Counted from the stretch's first letter, positions 8,565-16,873 are shown. The stretch is DNA of 59,501 bases from Clostridia bacterium (GCA_017621495.1 JAGATB010000028.1:1-59501), one strand, 5' to 3'. The notes: generated by a model from the letters alone, not told the origin. Made by a program: numbers and translations.

Positions 8565-8602
8565 TAAATAAAAAACACATCTTGATTTTACTCAAAATGT
8601 GC
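8565..8602 (-). terminator. Intrinsic terminator or attenuator upstream of the recombinase-like ORF
   Basis: The arms 8576–8585 and 8592–8601 pair over 10 bp with one mismatch, followed on the minus strand by TTTTTTATTT. It lies only about 20 nt before the start of the 8546 ORF, so it could insulate the element or act as a leader attenuator. Confidence 0.65.
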
Positions 8603-8627
8603 TTATAATTCCCATTCTCAAATTATT

Positions 8628-8650
8628 AAACATTACTATTATGATGTTAT
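8628..8650. repeat. 23-bp repeat AAACATTACTATTATGATGTTAT, copy 1
   Basis: Matches 8745–8767 at 20 of 23 positions. Each copy is itself an imperfect palindrome (AACAT…ATGTT), as expected for a pair of operators. The 410-bp space from 8547 to 8958 has no convincing gene; it holds these repeats, three hairpins and the possible att motif. Confidence 0.5.
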
Positions 8651-8736
8651 ATGTATCTCTACCCTCTTCGCATCCTCATCTTATCTTGTTCATTCTGTAT
8701 ATTCCCAATCTGAATTATTGTAAAATTTGCATATAA

Positions 8737-8783
8737 AAAGAGGCAAACATTACTATAACAATGTTATAAAAAATGTTTGTCTC
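8737..8783 (-). terminator. Strong hairpin with minus-strand T-tract; contains 23-bp repeat copy 2
   Basis: Arms 8740–8751 and 8772–8783 pair over 12 bp with one G-T wobble, and the loop contains a further 6-bp stem (TATAAC/GTTATA). On the minus strand the hairpin is followed by TTTTTATATG, as in an intrinsic terminator. The second copy of the 23-bp repeat (8745–8767) forms the core of the structure. Confidence 0.6.
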
Positions 8784-8899
8784 CTTATAGCTCGTGTCAA
8801 GTCAGTACAAAAAAACTATTATCGTTATTATCAATTATATCATACACAATATATATTTGGCAAGTGTTTCCACGAGGTTTTATTACACCTGTTGCTTAA

Positions 8900-8945
8900 A
8901 CGAAAAAGCCATAACATCCATAGTTACGGAATTGTTATGACTTTT
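8900..8945 (-). terminator. Terminator of the DHHW/MBOAT operon
   Basis: Arms 8905–8916 and 8933–8944 pair over 12 bp (AAAGCCATAACA with TGTTATGACTTT, one wobble), with TTTTTCGTTT following on the minus strand. It is just past the stop of the DHHW-family gene. Confidence 0.75.
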
Positions 8946-8958
8946 GGATTGGAAGATA

Positions 8959-10059
8959 TTATCTCATGCCCATACTGTTATTGAGAAGTGTGGTACTATA
9001 CAGGAAAAGCACATCCTGATTATCGAACTTAATGAAATTTCCCAAGAAGCTGCTCTGTAAATAGCGTATATCCACTACAGTTACTTTGCTGTAACCCGGA
9101 ACCAGCAGCGGAGCGAGGCTGCTGCCGAAAGAATCCCTGAAAAGCACCAGCTCTTTATCGGTTTTGGCATTGGGATTATCTATCTCTATAAGGGCAGACG
9201 TGCCGGAAAGGAATATTTCGTAAGGGTCTTTGCCGTATGCCTTCTCCATATCATACATATCCCCTGTTACGGCTTTGCCGCTGTCAAAGTAGCTTACCTT
9301 ACATTCAGACAGGATATCATTGGTGAGATATTTAAGGGTATCGGGCTTTGAGGGCAGAGCCGACTGCCCCATATATACACCCTCAAAGGGATAATCAAGA
9401 GTATTTACAGTGTATAGCGATTTAGCATCGGCACCCATGCTCTCTGCTATATGCCAAGCTATATCTTGAATTTTCTCCTGTCTCCAATGAGAATCTGTTT
9501 TGTAATAGTCATCAAGAGTCAACATAGGAAGTATATCAATATATTTCATGTAGTCCATTTCATGCTTGAAGCTGCTTATAAATTCTTCGTAATTAATTGA
9601 CGGATAACCGTTTTTCTGCGCAAGGAAGTAGTTTTTGTCCGGAACTACGGATAAATAAACGTTGACATTTTTATCCTGCATATATGTTTTATACAGATAA
9701 TCAAATCTTTCTTTGGCATGAGATGTCATATGAGGATTTGCCGGGTATTCAATTTTTGATATATGTCCGTCTGCCGTAAACAAGCCGTTATTATCCTTTT
9801 TATTTAAAATATACTCAGCGAACATTGCTTTAAGACTTCTGAGCTTGTCTCGTGCAGGGAATTGGTCTGCGGCGTAGCCTTCAAACTCTGACATAAATTC
9901 TCCTGCTGCAACAGAATCTAACGAAAATACCGGCTTCTCAGCCAGAAATCTCCTTTCGCTTTCTGAATATATGGTATGCGGTTTAAACAGACACAAAGCT
10001 GAAATTGCAGATATCATCAGTGCAAATATCACTGTAGTTATGATATTCTTATGTTTCAT
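8959..10059 (-). CDS. DHHW-family exported protein, AlgJ/AlgX-like partner of the MBOAT acyltransferase
   Basis: A 366-residue protein with one N-terminal membrane segment (about residues 5–25) and an extracellular domain resembling the AlgJ/AlgX/DltD-like SGNH-fold family. The motif TDSHW (188–192) supplies the Asp-x-His-Trp signature, and LFRDSFGSS near the C terminus supplies the likely Ser region. Such proteins transfer acetyl or other acyl groups, passed through the membrane by an MBOAT, onto an exocellular polymer. The ATG at 10059 has AGGAGGTG 4 nt upstream, and this ribosome site overlaps the stop of the MBOAT gene, so the two are tightly coupled. The substrate polymer is not indicated; no polysaccharide synthase is adjacent. 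Confidence 0.85.
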   Translation of the reverse strand: MKHKNIITTVIFALMISAISALCLFKPHTIYSESERRFLAEKPVFSLDSVAAGEFMSEFEGYAADQFPARDKLRSLKAMFAEYILNKKDNNGLFTADGHISKIEYPANPHMTSHAKERFDYLYKTYMQDKNVNVYLSVVPDKNYFLAQKNGYPSINYEEFISSFKHEMDYMKYIDILPMLTLDDYYKTDSHWRQEKIQDIAWHIAESMGADAKSLYTVNTLDYPFEGVYMGQSALPSKPDTLKYLTNDILSECKVSYFDSGKAVTGDMYDMEKAYGKDPYEIFLSGTSALIEIDNPNAKTDKELVLFRDSFGSSLAPLLVPGYSKVTVVDIRYLQSSFLGNFIKFDNQDVLFLYSTTLLNNSMGMR

Positions 10060-10069
10060 AATGCACCTC

Positions 10070-11470
10070 CTAAAAGCGGAAATAAAGAAAGGGATTAAAT
10101 GAGCCATCAGCCAAATATCCGGTAACAATCAGCAAAAGAACGGCGAAAATTATAATTTCAGCTACATCCGGTAAAAGTGTATTCTTAATCCTTGCGTAAA
10201 ATCTGTTTCTGATAAATTTAACTGCAGGAGTAGCACCGATTGCTGCTATAATTAACACAAAGCCGTAATTTTTCAAATTGTACACCGTTTCCGCTGAAAG
10301 CAGCGGCAAGTCTTTCATGCCAAACATACCCCTCAGATAATCAAATGCTTGTGCGAGATTTCCTGCAGAAAATATCATAAAGCTTACAAATACAAAGAAA
10401 ATCACATAGATATGAGCAAATATTTTGTGCTTCTTAAGTATGTCGGTAAAAAAGAATTTCTCAATAGTGAGCAATATGCCAAAGTACAGACCCCATATGA
10501 TGAAATTCCACTCTGCGCCATGCCAGAAGCCTGTAAGGAACCAAACTATAAAAATATTAAAAAGCATGCGCAGCCGCTTAACACGATTACCGCCCAGAGG
10601 TATATATACGTAGTCTCTGAACCATGTGCCCAGAGATATGTGCCATCTGCGCCAAAACTCGGATATACTTCTTGATATAAACGGATAATCAAAGTTTTCC
10701 ATGAATTTAAAACCGAATATTTTACCAAGACCTATAGCCATATCGCTGTAACCGGAAAAATCAAAATAAATCTGGAGCATGTATGAAGCACCATACAGCC
10801 AATAGTACATAACCGACAAATCGGCAGACTGTGTAAATGTATCACACAATTCACCCAGGGTATTTGCTATCAGCACCTTTTTGGCAAGACCTATGATAAG
10901 TCTCCTGAAGCCGGCAGCAGTCTTGTCAAACGTATGACTGCGGGCGGCAAGCTGTCTGTCAATATCAGAATATCTGACGATGGGACCTGCTATTAACTGC
11001 GGAAAAAGTGCAATATATGCTCCAAGATTTACAGGGTTTCTTTGGGCGGTAACAGTTCCGCGATACACATCAACCGTATAACTCAAAATTTGAAATGTAT
11101 AAAAACTTATACCTATAGGCAAGGCAAGTCTGAGAAGCGGAATTGACAGTCCTGTTACCGAGTTGAAATTTGCTATAAAGAAATCAGCGTATTTAAAGTA
11201 AGCAAGTGCTGCAAGGCTTAAAGCCACAGAAACTGCCAAAAACAGCTTTGACAATGCTTTGCCCTTAAAGTGCTCTATCAATAATCCGAATACATATCCG
11301 AGCATAACAGTGGCTATCATTAAGAAAACGTATTTTGGCTCTCCCCAGCCGTAAAATATAAGGCTTGAGATTAGCAGTACTGTGTTTTTTAATTGCTTGG
11401 GTGATATAAAATACACTACAAGCACTGCAGGCAAAAAATAATATAAAAATGTAATACTTGAAAAAATCAT
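10070..11470 (-). CDS. MBOAT family membrane O-acyltransferase (AlgI-like)
   Basis: A 466-residue polytopic membrane protein of AlgI/DltB type. Signature segments are FDFSGYSDMA (236–245), FWRRWHISLGTWFRDYVYIPLGG (272–294) and TGFWHGAEW (313–321), with H317 as the invariant catalytic His. It would move acyl groups from a cytoplasmic donor across the membrane for use by the DHHW protein encoded next. It forms an operon with that gene and follows a DUF4358 lipoprotein gene, a combination common in Clostridia. DltB is unlikely because no dltA/C/D genes are present. Confidence 0.92.
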   Translation of the reverse strand: MIFSSITFLYYFLPAVLVVYFISPKQLKNTVLLISSLIFYGWGEPKYVFLMIATVMLGYVFGLLIEHFKGKALSKLFLAVSVALSLAALAYFKYADFFIANFNSVTGLSIPLLRLALPIGISFYTFQILSYTVDVYRGTVTAQRNPVNLGAYIALFPQLIAGPIVRYSDIDRQLAARSHTFDKTAAGFRRLIIGLAKKVLIANTLGELCDTFTQSADLSVMYYWLYGASYMLQIYFDFSGYSDMAIGLGKIFGFKFMENFDYPFISRSISEFWRRWHISLGTWFRDYVYIPLGGNRVKRLRMLFNIFIVWFLTGFWHGAEWNFIIWGLYFGILLTIEKFFFTDILKKHKIFAHIYVIFFVFVSFMIFSAGNLAQAFDYLRGMFGMKDLPLLSAETVYNLKNYGFVLIIAAIGATPAVKFIRNRFYARIKNTLLPDVAEIIIFAVLLLIVTGYLADGSFNPFLYFRF

Positions 11471-11507
11471 GATCTCTGACTCCTTAAAGCTTACAGCTCC
11501 GTTTATA

Positions 11508-12248
11508 TTATTCTTCCAATGTCTTGGGACACATTACAAAGAATACCTTATTGCCGGAGCTTCCGGTAACCATCTCATCTGCTTCAACGCAGATATTCCA
11601 TCTGAGGTTTGCATTTTTTTCGAGTTTTGCTATAAATGCTGATGCATCTGAGGCATTATTAAGTTCAAAAACATAACCCACAAAAGGTATGGAACCGATC
11701 ATAGGAGCAAACATCACCCCTGATTTAAAGCCGGTTATCTCCGCATTATCAAATCCGGACAGTAAGCCCTCCTCCACCGGCATTGCACCACCGCTGAACT
11801 TAATGGCAGAATTAGTCAAGAGTGCGTCTGCAATTTCCTGAGTGGTCATACCGGAAGATGCCTTTGTTTTAAAGTCCGCAAGCAAAGTCTTACCCAATGT
11901 GGTCGGCGCAGGTACGGGAGTTTGTGTGGGTTTTTGTTCGGGTTTTGGCTGTATCTGGGGGGTGTCTGACGGCTTATTCGCCTGAGGGTTGTTTGAATTT
12001 ACGTTTGATGTCTCTTTATCATTTACTGTGTTTGACTGCTTGTCCTCTGTTGGTTGGGATTTTTCATCATCTGCAGATTCCTGGATGTCATTGTCTAAAA
12101 CGTCTTCATCAGATTTAATATTCTCCTGTTTACTTGTCTCGGTGACTTTGTCAGTCTTGCCCGGATTATTTTTAGCTGCATCATCACCGCAGCCTGCAAG
12201 TGTTGCCATAACAGCAAAAGATAAAATAATACTAAGTAATTTTTTCAT
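11508..12248 (-). CDS. DUF4358 lipoprotein
   Basis: A 246-residue lipoprotein. The signal peptide ends in a lipobox LAGC with Cys20. A low-complexity Asp/Glu/Lys/Pro/Gln/Thr linker follows (about 25–115), then a C-terminal domain (about 118–246; MTTQEIADALLTN, GSIPFVGYVFEL, VFFVMCPK) of the DUF4358 type, frequently found next to MBOAT/DHHW pairs. AAAGGAG precedes the ATG. It is probably a membrane-tethered accessory of the acylation system; its activity is unknown. It starts the operon, and a possible promoter lies 75–100 nt upstream. Confidence 0.85.
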   Translation of the reverse strand: MKKLLSIILSFAVMATLAGCGDDAAKNNPGKTDKVTETSKQENIKSDEDVLDNDIQESADDEKSQPTEDKQSNTVNDKETSNVNSNNPQANKPSDTPQIQPKPEQKPTQTPVPAPTTLGKTLLADFKTKASSGMTTQEIADALLTNSAIKFSGGAMPVEEGLLSGFDNAEITGFKSGVMFAPMIGSIPFVGYVFELNNASDASAFIAKLEKNANLRWNICVEADEMVTGSSGNKVFFVMCPKTLEE

Positions 12249-12322
12249 GTTTTTTCTCCTTTTTATGTTTTACGCTAATAATACTTTGTAATGCATAAAA
12301 AGGTTGCAGAAAATTTCAAAAA

Positions 12323-12350
12323 TAATTATATTATATAAATTAAAAGTCAA
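12323..12350 (-). promoter_or_regulatory. Possible promoter of the DUF4358-MBOAT-DHHW operon
   Basis: On the minus strand TTGACT (12345–12350) is followed after 16 nt by TAATTA (12323–12328). A perfect TATAAT overlaps it at 12325–12330, but at only 14 nt spacing. The AT-rich surroundings make the exact −10 uncertain. Confidence 0.4.
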
Positions 12351-12399
12351 GATAAGCTGTTTATTTCATAATTTCAAATTAAATTTGATTTATTATATT

Positions 12400-12431
12400 A
12401 CAAAAGCAGACGATATGTCTCAATCGTCTGC
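12400..12431 (-). terminator. Intrinsic terminator upstream of the DUF4358 operon
   Basis: A perfect 9-bp stem, GCAGACGAT (12406–12414) with ATCGTCTGC (12423–12431), has an 8-nt loop and TTTTGTAATA on the minus strand. It would end transcripts from the 12518–12760 ORF or sfsA. The rest of 12249–12517 shows only AT-rich sequence. Confidence 0.7.
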
Positions 12432-12517
12432 ATAAATCATAGTATTTCTTTAATGCATTGTTACTTCATCAATTTGAGCTGAATATTAATTTATAAGGGA
12501 AAATCATGCATTCAAGA

Positions 12518-12760
12518 TTATTTATATACATTTATCGTATCTGCAGGATAACAATATATTTGCCCTAATGTAATCCCGGTAAATCTTTCGGCATACAAAA
12601 TATCCTGCTGATTATATATTCTGTATGAATTCCAATCATAAAAATATTCCCATGATACAAAAATATTACCGTTATCAATTGAGGTAACATATCCTACGGG
12701 TATATAAGCTGTACCTTTCTTCCATACCTTCTGTCCAATATAAAATGACTTTGCTATCAT
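12518..12760 (-). CDS. Hypothetical small protein, possibly N-terminally degraded
   Basis: About 80 residues from the ATG at 12760. It has a pattern of short beta strands (YIGQKVWKKGTAYIPVGYV, then GNIFVSWEYFYDW) that suggests an SH3-like barrel, but I recognise no named family. No ribosome site precedes the ATG, and the frame extends upstream only to an unsupported TTG at 12802. This suggests a truncated remnant of a longer gene or a fragment co-transcribed with sfsA, whose stop is about 50 nt upstream. A terminator lies downstream at 12400–12431. Confidence 0.4.
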   Translation of the reverse strand: MIAKSFYIGQKVWKKGTAYIPVGYVTSIDNGNIFVSWEYFYDWNSYRIYNQQDILYAERFTGITLGQIYCYPADTINVYK

Positions 12761-12811
12761 GAGCACAAGAATATTGCAATTATTATTTTCCCAAGAAACC
12801 AAATTAATTTA

Positions 12812-13495
12812 TTATAAAATACAAACTTTAACAAAATCTTTTACTGAGATTTCATTGTGCTTTACATTACAGCTTAAGCACAAAATTTTCACTCCACCCT
12901 TTTGGGCATTTACAAGTGCTTCAGCAAAAGCATTGTGAGTTTTTCTGTTCGGCGTAAAATACTCTGCCTCATCTGTTTGTGCGATAAACACAACATACGC
13001 CTCATAGCCATCGTTTACACATTTTAAAAGCTCATTTATATGTTTGAGTCCGCGCTCCGTAGGAGCATCGGGGAACATCAGTACACCGTCCTTTTCCAGA
13101 GTTACGCCCTTAACTTCAACAAATATTTTTCTATTGTCTGACTCAATGTAGAAGTCAAATCGTGAATTCCCGTATCTGCACTCGGATTTAATAATAGGCG
13201 ATATACCAAAATATTCTGAATTTGACGCCCATTCAGCAAAAACTTTATTTGGGGCAATGCTGTCTATATTAAACAGCTTTGTGCCTTTGTATACGCTTAC
13301 CAAGTCATATCTTGTTTTGCGCAGTGGATTATCACTCTCCTGCACGTAAACTTTTGCTCCGGGAATAAGCAATTCTCTGCATCTTCCCGTGTTTTTTACG
13401 TGGCATGTTTCAACTTTGCCGTCCACCTCAATACTTGCTATAAATCGATTCGTTCGAGACAAAAATACGCCTTCTTTAATATTATTGTATATCAT
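12812..13495 (-). CDS. sfsA: SfsA family protein (sugar fermentation stimulation protein A)
   Basis: The 227-residue length and motifs fit SfsA. KNTGRCRELLIPGAKVYV (residues 34–51) and an OB-like N-terminal region are followed by a PD-(D/E)xK nuclease-like core with RFDFYIE and FVEVKGVTL, which supply acidic and Lys residues of the putative active site. FPDAPTERGLKHI is also typical. The protein is a predicted DNA-binding nuclease whose physiological role is unsettled. The ribosome site AGGTG lies 4 nt before the ATG. It stands alone just upstream of the hairpin-repeat array. Confidence 0.93.
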   Translation of the reverse strand: MIYNNIKEGVFLSRTNRFIASIEVDGKVETCHVKNTGRCRELLIPGAKVYVQESDNPLRKTRYDLVSVYKGTKLFNIDSIAPNKVFAEWASNSEYFGISPIIKSECRYGNSRFDFYIESDNRKIFVEVKGVTLEKDGVLMFPDAPTERGLKHINELLKCVNDGYEAYVVFIAQTDEAEYFTPNRKTHNAFAEALVNAQKGGVKILCLSCNVKHNEISVKDFVKVCIL

Positions 13496-13578
13496 ATGTC
13501 ACCTGAAATATATTATTTTTTATATAATAACAGCTTATATTTGAAATGTCAAGATTTATATATGGTTTTGTGATTAAT

Positions 13579-13795
13579 TTGCACGAAGTGCAACATCGCT
13601 GATACAAAGTATCAAATCATTTGTACAGTTGCATTACCTTTTAGTGATATTCCATCTTCGATGGAGTGATATTTTTGCATGGCAAAAGCGATATTGAAAC
13701 CTTCGATTTCAGTGATATTATATTTGCCATTTAACTGTGCGAAGCACAATATCACTCGGCGTAAGCCGAATATAACTGCGCAGCAATATAACTTG
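13579..13795. repeat. Modular short-hairpin array, copy A
   Basis: A chain of small stem-loops joined by short linkers close to GTGATATT: TTGCAC-GAA-GTGCAA (13579–13593), TGATAC-AAA-GTATCA (13600–13614), TCCATC-TTC-GATGGA (13651–13665), TTTTGC-ATG-GCAAAA (13673–13687), TGTGC-GAA-GCACA and TCGGC-GTAA-GCCGA. The last 89 bp (13707–13795) are identical to 17920–18008. The earlier stems differ between the copies by compensating changes on both arms. A frame of about 100 codons runs through it but is plainly repeat-derived. Confidence 0.85.
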
Positions 13796-13848
13796 ACGAA
13801 GGCGCCATGAGCGAAGCGAGGAAGTGCCCTTGGGGTGCAAATATAACT

Positions 13849-13879
13849 GAAAAAAGACATCAAATGGATGTCTTTTTTC
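13849..13879 (-). terminator. Bidirectional terminator of the dehydroquinase-like cassette
   Basis: A perfect 13-bp stem, GAAAAAAGACATC (13849–13861) with GATGTCTTTTTTC (13867–13879) and a 5-nt loop, provides T-tracts on both strands. It lies about 80 nt past the stop of the quinone oxidoreductase gene. Confidence 0.85.
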
Positions 13880-13959
13880 ATGGAAGAGCCAAATGATTTA
13901 GATGCCTTTTGATTTTGCACTATCGTGCAAAGTAAAATTCTTGCTCTGCTATAGCTAAA

Positions 13960-14955
13960 TTATAGCTGAGTCCCATCCACAGTTAAAACAACTTTTCCTA
14001 CATTTTGTCCTTTATAAAGGATATTATGTGCAGTTTCCGCCTCAATTATCGGCAGGATTTTATAAATTGTTGGCTTAATCTCTCCCGTTTCAATTTTTGG
14101 AAAAACTTTTTTTACAAGCTCAGATAGAATAAATGCTTTCATTTCTGGTGTTCTTGACCGAAGTGTACTTCCAATAATACGAACATTCCTCACATAAATA
14201 TTTTTTAAGTCAATTTCTGTTTTCTGTCCTGCAAGGGCTGCTATCATAATCCATCTTGCGCCATGATTTAAGTAATGTATGCACTTACCCATTATTTCTC
14301 CACCAAGACAGTCAATTGCAACATCAACCCCATGTCCATTTTCAAGCTCCCGTTCTAAAACCTCAACAATATTTTCCTTACTTGTGTTAACCACAACATC
14401 AGCATTCAGGTGTCTGATTGATTCTTTAAGCTCATCCGAAAGAACAGTTGTTATTACTCTTATACCAAACGCCTTTGCCATAGGAATAATAACGCTTGCA
14501 AGTCCGCTTGCACCTGCATTCATTAAAAGCGTATCGCCTTCCTTAATATTTCCTTCAATAAAAAGATTAAGATATGCTGTTGCAAATGCTTCCGGTATGG
14601 CTGCTGCTTCTACCATTGAGCAACTTTCCGGTACAGGCATAAGCATATCGTATTTTACGTTAACATATTCTGCATAGCCACCACCACCCAAAAGTGCGCA
14701 AACCTTATCGCCAACTTTCCAGTTTGATTTTTCTGCCGCTTCCTCTCCAACTTGTATAATGCTTCCTGCAATTTCCAGTCCCATCCATTCAGGACAACCT
14801 GCAGGCGGTGGGTAGTCGCCTTCTCTCTGCATCAGGTCTGCACGGTTCAGAGCTGCTGCTTCAATTTTAATAAGACACTCATCTTTTTTCATTATAGGAT
14901 CCGGAACATCATCCCATCTTAAACTTTTGTCATTGTTTACAAGTATTGCTTTCAT
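13960..14955 (-). CDS. NAD(P)H:quinone oxidoreductase, zinc-independent MDR family (PIG3-like)
   Basis: A 331-residue medium-chain reductase without the structural or catalytic zinc Cys residues. The N-terminal catalytic domain has ALNRADLMQREGDYPPP (residues 34–50, the PIG3/quinone reductase signature). The Rossmann domain has LLMNAGASGLASV and a typical glycine-rich turn. It probably reduces a quinone or enone with NADPH. Its ATG overlaps the stop of the epimerase gene (TAATG) and has GGGGTGA 4 nt upstream, so translation is coupled. The operon context (dehydroquinase-like enzyme, epimerase) suggests a step in metabolism of a cyclic polyhydroxy or enone compound; this is inference. Confidence 0.85.
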   Translation of the reverse strand: MKAILVNNDKSLRWDDVPDPIMKKDECLIKIEAAALNRADLMQREGDYPPPAGCPEWMGLEIAGSIIQVGEEAAEKSNWKVGDKVCALLGGGGYAEYVNVKYDMLMPVPESCSMVEAAAIPEAFATAYLNLFIEGNIKEGDTLLMNAGASGLASVIIPMAKAFGIRVITTVLSDELKESIRHLNADVVVNTSKENIVEVLERELENGHGVDVAIDCLGGEIMGKCIHYLNHGARWIMIAALAGQKTEIDLKNIYVRNVRIIGSTLRSRTPEMKAFILSELVKKVFPKIETGEIKPTIYKILPIIEAETAHNILYKGQNVGKVVLTVDGTQL

Positions 14956-15962
14956 TATTTCACCCCATATTTCTCAAGATATTTATCCATACGCTCATTA
15001 ATGTTTGTATTGTACCTTATATCATCAATTGTGATATTCTCCAGTTCTCTCCTTAATCCTTCTTTGAGTGGCATTAAATCTTCCTGCTTCATACCACTGA
15101 TTGAAAGAATTTTGCTGTTATCTACAATTCTGTCAAAGCATCTGTCATATAAAAGTTGCTGTTTTGCGTAAGTAGCACCTTCGGCTACAATATCCAAAAA
15201 TGTTTCGTCATCAACTGTTATATACTTAAGATTACCAAATTCCTGATAGATTTTTGCTACCTCTTTCCAAGTCATATGTTCAGAAGTGGATACATTGTAA
15301 GTTTGCCTGAACGCTTCAGGATTAAGTATAATGCTCGAAAGCATCTTCGCAACATCACCTGCCCAACTCATTGTTGCCTGTTTTTTCATTGCACTTTCAG
15401 GAAGTACAACGGTTTTCCCTCTTAACATACGGGAAACTACTACATCCGCCTCTAAAATTGTCAGCTGAAATCTTTTCTTTGAATATGTTATAGCCGGGCG
15501 AACTATAGTATAATTTTCATAAGATGAACTATTGAGCAAATCCTCTTCCTCTGCTTTGTATATAGAATACTCAAACTCTGTTACAAAGTCCTTCGGTTTT
15601 TCAACATCCAGAAGGCGTTTTGAAGTCTCACTGAGAGGCGAATCATCTGCATAAATTCTATATGTCGACAAATATATGTAATGCTTTGTGTTTTCCAAAA
15701 ACAGCTTATAGTATTGCTTAAACAGTTCGACAGAATTATATATCATAAAATCCACAATCGCATCGTAATTTTGTTCGAGTTGTTTTCTTAAAAATGTTAA
15801 TTCTTTCGCGTCAGCTTTTATATATGTGAGCTTTTCATTATTACTTGTCACATCGTCAAGAGTAACGCCTACAACAGCATATCCTTTATCGAGCAGTTGC
15901 GGTATCAGATAAACTGCCATAGCTCCGGTTGCACCGAGAACCAATATTTTCTTATCATTCAT
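14955..15962 (-). CDS. NAD-dependent epimerase/dehydratase family protein
   Basis: A 335-residue extended short-chain reductase. The N-terminal VLGATGAMAVYL (residues 7–18) is the GxxGxx nucleotide-binding turn, and YLSTYRIYADDSPLSE (about 98–113) carries the Ser/Tyr region of the family, though the usual Tyr-x3-Lys is shifted to EYSIYKAEEE (about 131–140). The C-terminal part resembles isoflavone-reductase/RNA-binding-type epimerases. GGAGGG is 5 nt before the ATG. The start overlaps the dehydroquinase-like gene by 8 nt and the stop overlaps the quinone oxidoreductase start. The substrate is unknown; oxidoreduction or epimerisation of a small sugar or cyclitol is plausible. Confidence 0.8.
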   Translation of the reverse strand: MNDKKILVLGATGAMAVYLIPQLLDKGYAVVGVTLDDVTSNNEKLTYIKADAKELTFLRKQLEQNYDAIVDFMIYNSVELFKQYYKLFLENTKHYIYLSTYRIYADDSPLSETSKRLLDVEKPKDFVTEFEYSIYKAEEEDLLNSSSYENYTIVRPAITYSKKRFQLTILEADVVVSRMLRGKTVVLPESAMKKQATMSWAGDVAKMLSSIILNPEAFRQTYNVSTSEHMTWKEVAKIYQEFGNLKYITVDDETFLDIVAEGATYAKQQLLYDRCFDRIVDNSKILSISGMKQEDLMPLKEGLRRELENITIDDIRYNTNINERMDKYLEKYGVK

Positions 15963-16737
15963 GGTTTCCCTCCAAAAGTTGTATTTTTTCTCTCATTATT
16001 TTTGCCTCCTCTATCGTTGGTTGAGGTCCTCCGGTATTGGAATTTTCAAGGCACAAATACATACACGAGCCAAGCACCGGACCTAGTAGTCTATGCTTTC
16101 TGCAATGACTTCCGTTGCACAAAAACAAAAATGGAATATTAAGTTTTTCTTTCAAAAGAAAATTCGTCCTGAATGCATCCTCTGCCTCTTTATCGCTATT
16201 TGCAACAGTAACAACCTTTGCAATATCAGCACCGCGCATCTGTTGCAGTTTTGCAATTTCAAGAATATTTTCAGGCGATTTATATTCAAAAATATGTGTT
16301 GACATCAAAACCTCTGCGCCTAATTTATGAATTTCAGATATAAATTCTTTCTGCTTTTGAACAGCGTAAAAATCACGTGTAACTTCATCAACAGAACGGC
16401 AAAACATATCCGTACGAACATCAATAAGTTTTGCTCCGCACCTAGCCATATCAAGAAGTTGCTCTGCCAGATAATCATCTGTCAGTTCAGGTTGGGAGTT
16501 GTCACGTATATAATTTGTAATATACACATCTCTGCCGTCTGCAGCATCTATAATTCGTTTGATATTTTCCTTGTTCTTGTCCTCAGGTTTAAATCCCTGC
16601 GCAAGTATACAAAATGCCTCTGCCCCCTGATTAATGCTTCTTTTTACTCCCAATATAACATCATCAACACTTGGTTTTCCAATCATAACTGTGAGTTTTG
16701 GGTTTGAAGTATCGGAAAAATTAGCCATAACATTCAT
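15955..16737 (-). CDS. Type I 3-dehydroquinate dehydratase-like (AroD family) protein
   Basis: A 260-residue TIM-barrel protein of the class I dehydroquinase family, which dehydrates through a Schiff base. The general-base His is H148 in STHIFEYKSP, and the Schiff-base Lys is K174 in GADIAKVVTVAN. The C-terminal loop LGPVLGSCMYLCLENSNTGGPQPT (about 217–240) corresponds to the substrate-closing loop, but the usual Ala/Pro/Gly/Gln pattern is altered, so substrate preference may differ from 3-dehydroquinate. AAAGGA lies 6 nt before the ATG. It is first in an operon with an epimerase and a quinone oxidoreductase, with no other shikimate genes, which favours a specialised or catabolic role. Confidence 0.8.
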   Translation of the reverse strand: MNVMANFSDTSNPKLTVMIGKPSVDDVILGVKRSINQGAEAFCILAQGFKPEDKNKENIKRIIDAADGRDVYITNYIRDNSQPELTDDYLAEQLLDMARCGAKLIDVRTDMFCRSVDEVTRDFYAVQKQKEFISEIHKLGAEVLMSTHIFEYKSPENILEIAKLQQMRGADIAKVVTVANSDKEAEDAFRTNFLLKEKLNIPFLFLCNGSHCRKHRLLGPVLGSCMYLCLENSNTGGPQPTIEEAKIMREKIQLLEGNHE

Positions 16738-16763
16738 TATCCTTTCTTAATTTTCTATATACG

Positions 16764-16792
16764 ATTATACACTTAACAATCATACCCATCAA
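16764..16792 (-). promoter_or_regulatory. Promoter of the dehydroquinase-like operon
   Basis: On the minus strand TTGATG (16787–16792) and TATAAT (16764–16769) are 17 nt apart. It is divergent from the AraC promoter within the same intergenic space, so the regulator probably acts here. Confidence 0.7.
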
Positions 16793-16845
16793 TAGAAATT
16801 TTGATAATAAATTTATATTATTCGATACTTTTTTCAAATATATTC

Positions 16846-16873
16846 TTGACATATTTATTATAATTGATATAAT
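16846..16873 (+). promoter_or_regulatory. Promoter of the AraC-family regulator gene
   Basis: TTGACA (16846–16851) and TATAAT (16868–16873) are 16 nt apart, about 20 nt before the ATG at 16891. The leader is very short. Confidence 0.75.

Larger units (their letters stand above)
2256..8813. mobile_element. Candidate decayed integrative element carrying a HEPN operon
   Basis: The segment contains a large serine recombinase with one nonsense codon, a KilA-N protein, a recombinase-associated small protein, a second recombinase-like ORF with one nonsense codon, and a four-gene HEPN cargo operon, all on the minus strand. A motif like the tail of the 1041–1060 repeat recurs at 8792–8810 (TCGTGTCAA, one mismatch, TCAG, then an A-rich end), a possible attachment-site scar. 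No conjugation or replication genes are visible, so this would be a small element or a remnant. The left border could be 2256 or about 1041; both are inferred. Confidence 0.4.

Noticed and set aside
8727..8984. Plus-strand frame of 85 codons
   Set aside because: It runs through two terminator hairpins and the end of the DHHW gene and lacks a ribosome site.
12761..12802. N-terminal extension of the small ORF at 12518 to a TTG
   Set aside because: No ribosome site and no coding character; the ATG at 12760 is used instead, at low confidence.
13612..13920. Open frame of about 100 codons on the minus strand through the hairpin array
   Set aside because: It is a translation of repeat copy A and the terminator. 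The shared part reappears in copy B in another context, and there is no ribosome site or domain.
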